From Ahaetulla prasina (Eukaryota; Chordata; Lepidosauria; Squamata; Colubridae): a DNA stretch of 64,000 nucleotides. Below, one piece after another: positions 25,349 to 35,288 of the stretch. The stretch is from positions 276,411,524-276,475,523 of the forward strand of contig NC_080540.1 of the NCBI RefSeq assembly GCF_028640845.1, written 5' to 3'. Under the pieces are notes generated by a model. It searched no databases. It saw only the letters and a list, made by a program, of their open reading frames with translations, and had not been told where the DNA came from. Every line of letters begins with the position of its first letter. Within the stretch, counting starts at the first letter, position 1. The translations under genes were made by a program, and so were the position numbers.

Positions 25349-28300
25349 ACATATCTACCTGTGTAGAGTCCAAACAAAACCCTCTGCTCATATGTTTACA
25401 TCAGACATGGGCATTCAATAGCCTGCAGAAGCATCCAGCCCTTTGCTTTTTGGCAGTGGCAGCTTTATTTGGCCTTCCACAACAGTTCCAGTTTCCCTTG
25501 TGGCCTCTTGGGAAAATGAATTGCCCATGGCTTACATGATAGCTTCTGTCAGCCCTCCAGGTGAATCAGACAGGAAATATGACCAGATCAACTAAATCTA
25601 CTTTATTGTATGGTTACATCAAAAGAATCTTACCAGTCTAAAAGTACAAATCTTTTAACAGCATGATGAATTAGGGCAGGTCCTTTCTAAGTTTTTTGCT
25701 CTGGCTGTTAAACCACTAGGGGTTCCTTCCTCTCTTGACTGATCATTCCCTAGGCCGCATCTCTTCCCCTTATCCTTCAAGGACATTCTCACATACCATT
25801 CCAGCTTATTTTCCCCAGTGCTACCAATTCAGTTTCCAGCAAAAATGGCGTAAGAAAAAGGATGGCTTGTTTTCTAGGCTAAAATTTCTGTGCATGGCTC
25901 ATGTTCCCATGGGAAAGTTGGGTTCAGAAGAATGTTGCACATGTCCTCAAGCATTCCATGCACAAGATGAGCCAAATACATAATATTATTCTGTTGGAAG
26001 GGACCTTGGAAGTCTTCTAGTCCAATCCCCTGCTTATTTAATAGACCATATGCTGGAAACCTTATACTATTCAGACAAATGGTTGTCCACTCTCTTTTCA
26101 AAAACTTCCAGTGTTGGAGCATTCACAACTTCTGGAGGCAAGTTGTTCCACTGATTAATTGCTTTAACTGTCAGAAAATTTCTCCTCAGTTCTATGTTGC
26201 TTCTCTCCTTGATTAGTTTCCATCCATATGGGCATACAAGTTTGTAGTGAGTTCTGATGTAAAGTGTTAAGAAAATATTTCAAAGGCAACATCATAGAAG
26301 TTTTTCTCACCTTCCTCACAAGGCACCAGCCCTTTTGAATCAAATGATACATACAGCACATCACTGAATTCGCCATAAATTTCAGGTGCTCCTTTTGCTC
26401 GAACCCGTATCTCGTAATCATGGCATGTCTTTAAGGAATATATTGGAACTTTGTTGGCACGTTTTGGATCCAGCTGTAATAATACATTGAATCTCCTCAA
26501 TTGATAGTTGCTACTGATAAAAAAGTACTCTTTAAACATAAAACTTATGCAAGGAGGCAGAATTTGTATCTGAGTGGTTTGAAATTCTAGAACATTCTTT
26601 CCTAAATATAATCTGGTGCTTTCCAAATGTGATAGACTTCAATACTCAGAATCCTCAACCACCCATAAGAAAAACAACACCTGGGAAATGCTTCTACAAC
26701 ATTAAGGTGAATAGTACATTAATATGTATTGTGCATTAGAACTAATTTATCAACAAGTGGTTCTAATATTTTCCAATCTTTGGAATTGGGGAATAATCAA
26801 TGAATGAGAGTTGAGTGGACATTTAAGAATTTTGCAGGTGATACAAAACTGGAAAGGTTGACTTTAGATGAAAAAAAAAGAGATTGGCTTGAATGATTGA
26901 TTGAAATGGAGGGAATTTTATAGGGAGAAATATAAAATTCGGCATCTAGGGGAAAAATGTAGGATACAAATATGGGATGGGATAGACATGGCTTGTCTAT
27001 GGAAAAGAGTTTTGGGGTGCCCTTGTTGACATGAGCCAGAGGTTGATATGTAAATTGCTAAAACAGCAATCTTGAGCCGCATTAGCAGAAGCATAGAAAT
27101 CAATTCATGGAAAATAATTGTGCCATTCGACTCTGCCCTGATCAGATCCCACTTGGAATACTATGTCTGTTTCTGGACATTCAGAAAGGGCAGTGACAAA
27201 TTGGAGTTAGTTTGGAAGAGGGCTACTGAAAATGTGAAGGTCATGGAAACAACCCCCTTGAGGAATGATTAAAGGTTTTGGTTATGTCTAGACTACAGAA
27301 GAGACTGAGGGGAAATATGATAGCTGTCTTTAAATATCTGATGTGCTGTTATGTAGAAGAGGAAGTGGACTTATACTTTGTCACCCTAGAGACACAAACC
27401 AGTATGTTAAAACTTTAAGGAAGCGAATTCAAGTTAAACATCAGAATGGTTGTGGAACAGGCTACCATATGAAGTCGTGACATCTCCTTCACAGGTCTTC
27501 AGAGAAACTGTGGGATCAACTGTGAAAAGGTGTTCTTCTGAATCTTCTGAACAATGCTTGGATTAGATGATCCCTAAAATCTCTCCCACCTCTATGGTTC
27601 TGTATAAGTTGCAGATACCCACACTAATTTTTAAATGTGAGGCCGTATTTTTTTTCTTTTATGGCAGGCTGTGAACTTAATTGCTTAAGTTTATTGTTTT
27701 GACTGCATGACTGAAGTGTACTTTGTTGATGTAATACAATGTTTATTTTTTAAGTTCAAGCTGTGCTATTGGCCTTATCTATATGCAAGAGGTGTAGAGA
27801 AGCAGAGGGGAAAATGTCAGAGGTCTATTAAATAGTGGGATCTCCATCTATTAAATATTAAATTCTGAATACATGAGTCAAGGGAGGAAAACACAGTATG
27901 AGGCATAGAAAGAGAGAGCTGGAGTTGTGGAAGCACTAAAGTGTGTTGCTAGTCCCACTTGCATTATATATTACACAGGAAAACATAGTGTGCTTATAGA
28001 GTCTATGAATATATAACTCATTGATTTGCAAATGTGCAGATGTATTTTTTTCAAAGTATTTCCCAAAATGTAAATTACAAGCTTTTAAGCTTTTGCAGGT
28101 CCTTGATGTTTGTCTCTCATTCCCAATACCTCTGGATGGCCTCCCCACCCCTGTTGTGGAAGGTCTCTAAGTTTTGCTCTTGCAATACATACCTCATGCC
28201 ACTCTGTGGCATTGACATCTTTAAACTGAAGTTGATAGAAAGGTAGGAGCCATCCATTATCAACATCTGCAGAGGGTGGAGGATTCCACGAAACCTGAAC

Positions 28301-31300
28301 ATCAGTATAAACACCACTCGGGCTGGTGTTTAGCACTGTCCAGTTCAGCCCAATTGGAGGATCTGGAATTACTGTGATTTAAACACATTTTTCCACAGAT
28401 TTAATAAAAATGTAATAGAAAAAGTCATTTAACAGTATACCCCTTCCTCCATCAGCACACATTATAAATAATACAAACAGTATTATTTTGAAAAGACTGA
28501 TTGTATACATAACAACAACAACAACAACAACAACAACAGAGTTGGAAGGGACCTTGGAGGCCTTCTAGTCCAACCCCCTGCCCAGGCAGGAAACCCTACA
28601 CCATCTCAGACAGATGGTTATCCAACATTTTCTTAAAAATTTCCAGTGTTGGAGCATTCACAACTTCTGCAGGCAAGTCATTCCACTTATTAATTGTTCT
28701 AACTGTCAGGAAATTTCTCCTTAGTTCTAAGTTGCTTCTTTCCTTGATCAGTTTTCACCCATTGCTTCTTGTTCTACCCTCAAGTGCTTTGGAGAACAGC
28801 CCGACTCCCTCTTTACTTTAAAATACTTAATGCACAAATTGAACTGGTATTATGAAATTGTACTGAGGAAGGATAGTAAAGTTCCTATGCATAAAAAGCA
28901 GTTTGGGATTCTGACCAGCATTGATCTTCTAGGTCGGGGTGAGGAATAGCATCTGATGAGTCCATTAATCTTTTCTTAATGTTCCCAGGATATGACTGTA
29001 ACACAGTTATTAAAAACTGGCACCAATGCATTATTTTCTAATTTGAGACATGACACACATGAACACTGTACCATAAGTCCTAAAATAGTTTTCAAACAGT
29101 TGAATTAGGTGCTACTCTTATACCTGGGACAACTGTACCAGGTACATTAGGTGGAGTAATCACCCCATCTGCTTCAAGGTCTCACATTTAGCTATTTTAA
29201 TTTTGAATAGGATTTTGAATTGAGCCACTGTAATGGTAGCAGTGATTTTAGATCTTGCTCCCAGCCCAACGCACCCCACAGGGTTGTTGTTATGGGAAGA
29301 CCTACCTAGAACTTACTTAGAACCAAACTGAACCTGAACTAAATCTGTTAGACAAGAGTAGTAAAGTCATGCTTCTCTAAGTTGTAAAGAACAAAGATAG
29401 GTAGGAACTGGGAAGCATAAGTGATATTTTCACCCAGAGCTGAATTCAGGAAGAGATACAGAGTGGGGCACAATTTCCATTGCAGGAAGATTAGACTCAG
29501 AAAAGCACAAATTATAACAGGATAATGATAAATTTATTTTATGAAAATCTTTGTGTGTGAAACATTTACTCTAGTCCAGGGGTCTGCAAACTTGGCACTT
29601 TTAAGACTTGTGGACTTAACTCCCAGAGTTAAACTCTGGGAGTTGGTCCACAAGTCTTAAAAGAGCCAAGCTTGCAGACCCCTGCTCTAGTCTAAGAAGC
29701 AAAACAAAGGGGATTCATATCAAAAGAGTACCTATATCCTCCACCCGGAATTCTTTTTCATCGTATAACTGATCTGCAATGTAAAGTCGAACAGAGTAAG
29801 GGACCCAAACGGAGGTGAAGGATTTATTGAAGTAACAGCTGTTTTCACCGGAAGTTGTATAATCAGGACAGTCTTTCCATTCGTCCCCCTCACTTGACCT
29901 AGAAATGGTAAACCAAATAATTAAGATGGAATCAAAGGACTGGAAAGAGGCAGGTAGAACCTTTCTGATTACCAAATTACAAACGTATTGACAGACTACT
30001 GGCATGCCATCTGTTACCCCCATTGCTGATCCCTGTCCAGGTTCTACAGCATCTGTACTAGATCACTGCCAGATGGCATGGTCCTGAATTTGCTTGTGCG
30101 GGTCGTGATAGACAAAGTGACTGGTTAATCTACCAGCCTTACTGCCCTCCCTCTTCAACCCATCATTAGGTAATTTATTTATTTATTTATTTATTTTATT
30201 AAATTTCTATACCACCCTTCTCCCGAAGGACTCAGGGCGGTGTACAGCCAGAATAAAAACACAGAATATATACAATTAAAAGAATTTAAAATGAACTATT
30301 ACTATACGGCCGATAATTAAAACATTTAAAAATTTAAAATTTAAAATGTTATTAAAACCCCAATTTAAAATCAACTATTTATGCCAGTCCTGCTTGAATG
30401 AATAAATATGTTTTAAGCTCACGACGAAAGGTCTGAAGATCAGGCAGTTGACGTAAGCCAGGGGGGAGTTCGTTCCAGAGTGTTGGTGCTCCCACAGAGA
30501 AGGCCCTACTCCTGGGGGCCGCCAGCCGACATTGTTTGGCGGACGGCACCCTGAGAAGGCCCTCTCTGTGAGAGCGTACGGGTCGATGGGAGGCATAAGG
30601 TAACAGCAGGCGGTCTTGTAAGTACATGACATTTATGCAAGAACTAAATAGGGTGTCCTGACACCAGGCCTCTGTCAAGTATGACTGTGTTGTTTTGTCT
30701 GCCCTCCTCTCAAATCCCAACCTGTCAAATTAAGTCCCATTAAACTCAATTTCATTGAGGGACGCAGCAGGGTTGTGTTTGACCTCGGGGGTCCGGGGTG
30801 GGCATGGCCAGCTTGATGTCACTCATGTTAGGGGCACCTGTGGTGGCTCAAGTGCTCTGCCACTGAAAACAGGCTCCCGATCGCTGTTTTTGGCTGCGAT
30901 GGCTTCCTGCAACCCTCTGCTAGTGAAAACAGAGCTCAGGAGGGCCGTTCCATTTTTGCTGGCAGAGGCACCACGGGCCGATCCTTCGCTGTTTCCAGGG
31001 CAGCCCCATGGACCAGATCTAAGCACCCCGCGGGTCGGATCTGGCCCATGGGCCTTGAGTTTGACACGTCTGCATTAACCTATTATCTATTTGAATCTGG
31101 GGCACTACTGGTCAAGGTATCATTGCCAGCTAGAGTAATCTACTGCTCTTGTGCAAATCCAATGAGTTTCCAATGTTGCATCGAAACCAAAGCAGAATGA
31201 TGGCAGAAGAGGCTAATCAGTGTCAAGAAGGAATGGGATATACCCTTACCAATCTGAGGAAAAAAATTGCTTCTTTGTTTATTTCTTCTGGTGCTCAGTA

Positions 31301-33407
31301 CACTTTAATAGAAGCATACATGATTTTATATATCTTATAACAGTCCGTGAACAGTATTGGAATAAGGGGGGAAACAAATAAGCAAGGAAGTATTACTTGA
31401 ACATCATGCCATTATTAGGGACACTGACCATTTTAGCAGCTATTATTGATTAAATGTTTGTTTAAAAAGAGAAAGGGGAAACTAATGGCCAGCCCACAGA
31501 ACCACAAATGTGGCTGAGTGCAAAGCTTCCAATTTTCCATTTTTGTCTTTTTGTGAGTTTCCAATTTCTAATATCTCAAAATTTATTCTGGAAATATGTG
31601 TTATGTTAGAAAGAAAAAGTCAGGGTTGAACTAGCATATATGAATATGTTCTTCATCCTGGGAAAATGCCTCATCAACCTTTCTGCTTATTTATTATTAA
31701 ATGTGGTAGCATTTTGAATGAGAAAAATAGGAATAGATACTATATGCAAAATGTGTGATAATGACACGGCCAAGCCTGTCAGGTATTGTTCAAGTTGGGT
31801 GTAAACATGAAGTGTGCTCAAATCATGTTCCGAAGCAACCTGCACAACAATTTCACCTGGCAGGGCCTTCTCTACTGTTGCCTACATGCTTTAGAATCTC
31901 TTACTTTAAGAAGTGAGATGGGCCACCACTCTCCTGTCTTCTGAAGTAGAATTAAGACCTGGCTCTGCCTATTGACATGGCGGGCTCAGATGCAACCTTG
32001 GGGAATGGCTAATGGCTTGAGGGCATTCCCTCCAGCTTGTTTAACCTCTTAGCCTTGTCAATTTCTTAACTTTGATTTTTTTTTTACTTTTAATTTGTAA
32101 GTTTTAAGCTTGATTTTTAACTTAAGTTTTTAACTGTACTTCTAATTATGTTTAACATTATTTTATAATGTTTGTAACCACCAAGAGTTACTTACGTAGG
32201 TAAAATGGGCAGGGTCAAAATCAATAAACAAATGAAGTGGCAGACATGGAGTTTGTGTGCTCAAGCCATTGTCTCTGTTTTACTTCACCATGCTGTATAT
32301 AGTACTCTGGGTTCCCATGATAAAATTGTCACAATTTGTTGGCTATATAAAGGGGAAACATTGCTTGAGTGCCAGAAAAACTAAAGGCAACGGCCTCAGC
32401 ATGAGTTGGCTTAAAGACTGGATGAAGGCAATAAAAATGTGGCAATTTTGCATGTGAACCCAACTAAACATCTGAGTATAAAAACCCTTGAAGATATGGG
32501 TATTACAATATACATTGATCAGCCCATCCATGGAGAAACCAAGCCTCAATTTTTTAACAAAATTACATGAAAAATGAGCCACTGCAGATAAAGTGACACT
32601 TTAATATTTTGCATGTTTTTCAATCTATTCTGAATGACTTTGTTTTCCTATTTTGTATGAATAAATTTTGTTTTCCGTAGCAGATTTCATTCTCACAATT
32701 GGCTTATCTGTAGATGGATAAGGAATTTGGTGGAACTGAATGATTTGATGTCCACTAGATGATTCTAGAAGAGCACTACAGAAATTCATTAAAATTACTA
32801 ATTAGACGCAATACCTCAGTAGAGAAGCAATGTGTCACTGGGATTCCTGAAGGTAGGGATTATGAGCACCACTATTTTAAACTTTATTTAAGGATTTCCT
32901 GGAGGCATCTGGTTGCCCAAAGTTGGAGGTGGAGAATGTACATTTGGTTTTCTTCATTAGGACTCTTACTTTTACAAGTTGCCCACCATAACATGACTAA
33001 AACACATTTCCATGTGTCTGAACAAGCGAGATTGGTTTGGAAGAAACCTAAACTCTTCTATTATCCAAACATGACATTAAGCTTGGTTGTCATTTAATGT
33101 GTCAAATAGAAATTTATCTTCTGATCCTCTAGGTGATGGAGTAATGCATAGCTTAATAAACATTAAAAGAAAGATGTTCTCATAATTGAAAGTAGATCTT
33201 TATTTCTGCGGTTCCAACAAAAAATGGAAATAATTTCAGACAATAGTTTTTCAAGGGCATGATTCATTTCTCAGTACCTTATTGAGTACAGCAGTTGAAT
33301 TTTTCCTGGTTTCAATTCAAGAGAAAAATAATCTGTATACCAATAACAAGAGAATGTTTCCATTTCAGGTGATCGACATTGAATTATATGTGATTCCTTT
33401 GAAGCTG
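17188..33407 (-). CDS. GHR: Growth hormone receptor, exons 4-10 (5' part not found)
   Basis: Single-pass class I cytokine receptor that binds growth hormone at the cell surface and signals through JAK2 and STAT5. Seven exons read in one frame: 33407-33278, 29898-29732, 28371-28193, 26473-26311, 23295-23205, 19138-19069 and 18177-17188. They total 1790 bases (595 codons plus stop), every junction is GT-AG, and all phases agree. Several exon lengths (130, 179, 91 and 70 bp) equal those I recall for human exons 4, 6, 8 and 9. The order is ectodomain with two disulfide pairs, YGEFS motif, transmembrane helix, Box 1 (PPVPVPK), ubiquitin-dependent endocytosis motif and conserved STAT5-type tyrosines. 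No signal-peptide exon was found; it should lie further along the minus strand, beyond position 33407 or outside the window. Odd point: both cysteines of the third mammalian disulfide are replaced. CCDC152 downstream on the same strand supports orthology. Confidence 0.96.
19069..19138 (-). CDS. GHR: GHR exon 9 (Box 1, JAK2 docking)
   Basis: It encodes [16 protein letters not shown] and then IDPDLLK. PPVPVPK is the proline-rich Box 1 used by JAK2 in this receptor family. Acceptor tttttcag|GCTG, donor TTAAAG|gtaatg. It is 70 bp long, as in human. Confidence 0.97.
20138..20215. mobile_element. Half of a hAT hairpin MITE
   Basis: Only one arm is present: GAATTCTGGGAGTTGAAG, CCACAAGTCTTAAAGTTGCC, AAGGTTGGAGACCCCT. 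It is the same family as 22292-22426. Confidence 0.7.
21087..21365. mobile_element. hAT-like element, one end recognisable
   Basis: It begins CAGCGGTCACCAGCTGGTGG with GGTGGTCC repeats, a hAT-type terminus common in amniote genomes. The opposite end was not found. Confidence 0.5.
21579..21873 (+). mobile_element. hAT-type MITE, complete
   Basis: A 295-bp element with ends CAGGGGTGAAATTC and GATTTCACCACTG and perfect 8-bp duplications GTGCAGTC (21571-21578 and 21874-21881). The body matches the element at 10796-11125. Confidence 0.85.
22292..22426. mobile_element. hAT hairpin MITE, near-perfect palindrome
   Basis: A 135-bp inverted repeat from CAGGGGTCTCCAACC to GGTTGGAGACCCCTG, flanked by 8-bp duplications GCCTAGAG (22284-22291 and 22427-22434). 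Nearly the whole length folds on itself. Confidence 0.88.
22641..22782 (-). mobile_element. tRNA-derived SINE with CR1 3' tail
   Basis: Read on the minus strand it has GAGCTTGTCGATCAGAAAAG, the B-box-like GGTTCGAATCC, then GTTGGACTAGATGATCTCC and TCCCTTCCAACTCTG, which is the CR1 3' end, then an (ATT)n tail. The layout is that of a SINE that borrows CR1 machinery. The 5' end (A box) is truncated. Confidence 0.65.
23205..23295 (-). CDS. GHR: GHR exon 8 (transmembrane helix)
   Basis: It encodes FQIPWP, then a hydrophobic helix ([19 protein letters not shown]), then the basic stop-transfer sequence SKQQK. Acceptor gttccag|AATTCC follows a (GTT)n tract; donor CAAAA|gtaagc. The length of 91 bp equals the human exon. 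The last codon is completed by the first base of exon 9. Confidence 0.96.
23592..23725. mobile_element. hAT-type MITE, complete
   Basis: Ends CATGGGTGTCAAACTCG and AGTTTCACACCCCTG with perfect 8-bp duplications CTGTAAGC (23584-23591 and 23726-23733). 134 bp, non-coding. Confidence 0.85.
24874..25348. repeat. Compound (TAGG)n and (GATA)n microsatellite, Bkm-like
   Basis: About 475 bases: a run of TAGG units, then long GATA runs interrupted by GATG, ACAG and GAAAAATA variants. GATA arrays are the core of the Bkm satellite first described in snakes. Long open frames here (repeating Tyr-Leu-Ser-Ile) are artefacts. Confidence 0.95.
25405..25533. mobile_element. Possible hAT-like MITE
   Basis: Imperfect inverted ends ACATGGGCATTCA and AATTGCCCATGG resemble a hAT family. 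No clear target duplication was found. Confidence 0.35.
25992..26228 (-). mobile_element. CR1 LINE 3' end fragment
   Basis: The reverse complement of a CR1 3' end: GTTGGAAGGGACCTTGGAAG, CTAGTCCAATCCCCTGC, TCCAGTGTTGGAGCATTCAC. It lies in the intron about 80 bp downstream of GHR exon 7. Confidence 0.85.
26311..26473 (-). CDS. GHR: GHR exon 7 (second fibronectin domain, YGEFS motif)
   Basis: It encodes [15 protein letters not shown], then YEIRVRAKG, and the [10 protein letters not shown] segment that carries the receptor's version of the WSxWS box. It ends LVPCEEE, the juxtamembrane stem. Acceptor attacag|CTG, donor GAGGAAG|gtgaga. The length is 163 bp, one codon shorter than human. The frame continues with a single G into exon 8. 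Confidence 0.97.
26800..27605 (+). mobile_element. Old CR1 LINE fragment
   Basis: Degraded ORF2: FADDTKL-like residues, then [21 protein letters not shown] and [16 protein letters not shown], followed by a 3' end near GGATTAGATGATCCC. Many stops and frameshifts. It lies in the GHR intron between exons 6 and 7, antisense to the gene. Confidence 0.7.
28193..28371 (-). CDS. GHR: GHR exon 6 (domain linker and second fibronectin domain)
   Basis: It encodes [18 protein letters not shown] and [12 protein letters not shown], ending NATEWHE. It contains the second hormone hot-spot tryptophan (human Trp169) in NGW and three N-glycosylation sequons (NWT, NTS, NAT). Acceptor tcacag|TAATT, donor CATGAG|gtatgt. 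The length of 179 bp equals the human exon. The neighbouring intron holds two CR1 fragments. Confidence 0.97.
28509..28815 (-). mobile_element. CR1 LINE 3' end with (CAA)n tail
   Basis: Reverse complement of the CR1 end (GAGTTGGAAGGGACCTTGG, CTAGTCCAACCCCCTGCC, TCCAGTGTTGGAGCATTC) adjoining (CAA)n at 28509-28538. 5'-truncated near 28815. Confidence 0.88.
29230..29320 (+). mobile_element. Possible Sauria SINE fragment
   Basis: CAGCCCAACGCACCCCACAG followed by GGTTGTTGTTATGGGAAGA matches the middle of the Sauria SINE. The ends are missing. Confidence 0.4.
29577..29684. mobile_element. hAT hairpin MITE, complete
   Basis: A 108-bp palindrome from CAGGGGTCTGCAAAC to GCTTGCAGACCCCTG with 8-bp duplications CTCTAGTC (29569-29576 and 29685-29692). 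It lies about 50 bp from the exon 5 donor of GHR. Confidence 0.88.
29732..29898 (-). CDS. GHR: GHR exon 5 (ectodomain, second disulfide; third disulfide lost)
   Basis: It encodes WKDCPDY...ENSCYF (second disulfide), the hormone-contacting tryptophan in SVWVPY (human Trp104) and an N-glycosylation sequon NKS. Where mammals and chicken have PYC and DEKC, this exon reads PYSVRL and DEKEF, so both cysteines of the third disulfide are gone while the frame and splice sites are intact. Acceptor ttctag|GTC, donor GATATAG|gtactc. The length is 167 bp, two codons shorter than human. Confidence 0.96.
30171..30628 (-). mobile_element. L2-like LINE copy E, 3' fragment
   Basis: The minus strand encodes [38 protein letters not shown] and [10 protein letters not shown], the C-terminus of the same ORF2 as copies A-D. 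The 3' hairpin CCGCCCTGAGTCCTTCGGG is intact apart from one change, and the tail is (AAAT)n. 5'-truncated. Confidence 0.88.
30740..31070. mobile_element. hAT-like element, left end trimmed
   Basis: It runs from AAACTCAATTTCATTGAGGG to CCTTGAGTTTGACACGTCTG, a GC-rich amniote hAT MITE family whose intact ends read CAGGGGTGTC and GACACCCCTG. The first ten or so bases are missing here. Confidence 0.6.
31840..32235 (+). mobile_element. Old L2-family LINE 3' end
   Basis: Features of the L2-type 3' UTR are visible: GGGCCTTCTCTACTGTTGCC, AATTAAGACCTGGCTCTGCC, a T-rich stretch, then GTAACCACCAAGAGTTAC ... GGGCAGGG ... AATAAACAAATG. Too decayed to translate. Confidence 0.45.
33278..33407 (-). CDS. GHR: GHR exon 4 (ectodomain, first disulfide)
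   Basis: It encodes the start of the first fibronectin-type domain, including [14 protein letters not shown], whose two cysteines form the first disulfide of the family, and KIQLLYSIR. The residue matching human Arg43 is Met. This position contributes to hormone species specificity, and non-primates usually carry a hydrophobic residue there. The acceptor is a tandem CAGCAG; using the first AG gives 130 bp, as in human. Donor is AATAAG|gtactg. The exon starts in phase 1 and ends in phase 2, matching the single G that opens exon 5. Confidence 0.95.
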
Positions 33408-33527
33408 CTGTAGGGAAAGGAAAGGAAAGGAAAAAAAAGGGAGGGGAGAAAGGAACATATGTTCAGAGACAAATAAAATTCAGAAAGTTGAGACTGAAAC
33501 ATTACAGGAAGCCTCAAAATATCTATA

Positions 33528-34016
33528 CAAGTAGTCCTCAACAATTCATTTAGTGACTGTTCGAACGGTCACTGAAAAATGTGACTTATGACTGTTTTTC
33601 AGTTACGACCTTTGCAGCATCCCCATGATCATGTGATCAAAATTCAGATGCTTGGCAACTGGTTCATACTTATGACCGTTGCAGCATCCCACCACTTTTT
33701 GTGACCTTCTGACAAGCAAAGTCAATGGGAAAGCCAGATTCACTTAACAACCGGGTCACTGAGAGCATATGCACCAAGACAAATTCCTTGTGTGTCCAAT
33801 CCTATTCTATTCTATTCTATTCTATTCTATTCTATTCTATTCTATTCTATTCTATTCTATTCTATTCTATTCTATTCTAACTTAGCAACTGCAGTGATTC
33901 ACTTAACAATGGTGACAAGCAAGGTGGTAAAATGGGGCAAAACTCACTTAACAAATATCTAACTTAATGACAAGAAATTTTAGGCTCAACTGTGATGATA
34001 AGTCGAGGCCTACCTG
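33528..34016. mobile_element. Tc/mariner-like MITE carrying a LINE-tail insertion
   Basis: Ends CAAGTAGTCCTCAAC and AGTCGAGGCCTACCTG with flanking TA. Internal motifs GATCATGTGATC, TTATGACCG and TGACCTTCTGACAAGC are shared with the element split at 46.0/49.5 kb. Interrupted at about 33767-33879. Confidence 0.8.
33767..33879 (+). mobile_element. LINE 3' tail with (ATTCT)n inside MITE
   Basis: About 35 bases of a CR1-type 3' end (GCACCAAGACAAATTCC, TTGTGTGTCCAATC) run directly into (CTATT)n. The MITE sequence resumes on both sides. The same tail occurs at 51295-51632. Confidence 0.75.
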
Positions 34017-34404
34017 TATTGAAATCTAAATTTTACCACTCAAATTTGATGTGTATTTGTGTACTATTAGATACTGTGTATTGTGTACTCTTTATTAGAA
34101 TTGTATTGTGCATTGTGTACTATTTCTATTGATGGGAGGGGGGAATAAGAGGAGGGACAATTATGTACTCTGCTGTGAGTTATGAAGGTGGGATAAAAAT
34201 TTAGTAAATGAATAAGTATTGATTGAACATTTTCCATGTAGTTTGAAACTTTGGTTTTTCATAGCAACTTGCCTTTTGGTTTTGAGTGATGAAAGTTGTT
34301 GGCATTTGGGTAGTTTTTCTACCCAACTGAAAACACTTTGCCCGATATATTTTTGCTGGCAATCTGTCCTTGATTATACTAAAGCAACAGCCTCTTTACA
34401 GTTC

Positions 34405-34490
34405 TTGAGCAGGGGGTTGGACTAGAAGAGCTCCAAGGTCACTTCCAATTCTGTTTATCTGTTATTTTGTTATACTGTTACATCAATTCC
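34405..34490 (+). mobile_element. CR1 LINE extreme 3' end
   Basis: GCAGGGGGTTGGACTAGAAG then CTCCAAGGTCACTTCC is the CR1 3' terminus. Only about 80 bases remain. Confidence 0.7.
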
Positions 34491-34770
34491 TTAGGAGAAC
34501 AAGGGACCTCTTTCCCCTGGCTCACTTAGCTTCCAAAATATATTTGCTGTCCCCATAGCTAATCTCCACTGTCTTTTCGTAGTTTGTTGCTTGTAGCAGA
34601 GGAGAAATTATCCTTATTGTATATTCTGGGCAGGCTTCCCTTAAATACTTTCTTAATATCATCCGAAAAACTGCCCATCAATCACACAATGCTGTGCAAA
34701 CCAACTTGGGATAGGTAGCAAGTAAAATGAGAGAAAAGGCTCTTTATGTGCAGTATCTCTGAGCTAAATT

Positions 34771-34844
34771 CTGTTAGCTGTTTTGGTTGATCCAGGTCTC
34801 TGAATTCCAGCACAGAGACCTGAATCAAGCAAAACAGCTAACAG
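34771..34844. repeat. 32-bp inverted repeat, hairpin
   Basis: Arms 34771-34802 and 34813-34844 pair at about 30 of 32 positions across a 10-base loop. They begin CTGTTAGCTGTTTTGG and end AAAACAGCTAACAG. No transposon hallmarks were recognised. Confidence 0.8.
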
Positions 34845-35288
34845 GCACATATATACGTACAATTATATACCTTCTTTCAGCTGCTTCACATGCAACCCCA
34901 TTATCACTTGTGAAGTGTTGTTTAGGTAGGCTTTGAACATGGGTTTCATGCTTTTCTGGATGGTGTGGAGATGTTAGGCAAGGCACTGGGTTATACCCAG
35001 ATGTCTCTCTCTCATACACATACCTCTTATTTCTTCTGCTTCACTTATACAGCCCCCTTTCCCCCCTCCCCATCATGATCAATTGTTCCACTCATTGGGC
35101 TGATCTAAATCTCTGAGCTGGAGACAGATTTGGAAATCTGGCAGAGAAAAGGAACAATCTTGATTTGAAAGAGCCAGACTTTTCTATTGCCCAAATCAGA
35201 ATGACTCTTTTACAGGGCAACTGAGGGGGAAATAGTATGTCTGCAAAAATGAGTAGTGCCAAATTGACACCAGGCCTACATATCATCT

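Noticed and set aside
24627..25391. Long open frames rich in Tyr-Leu-Ser-Ile
   Set aside because: They are translations of the GATA microsatellite in all frames, with no codon or domain signal.
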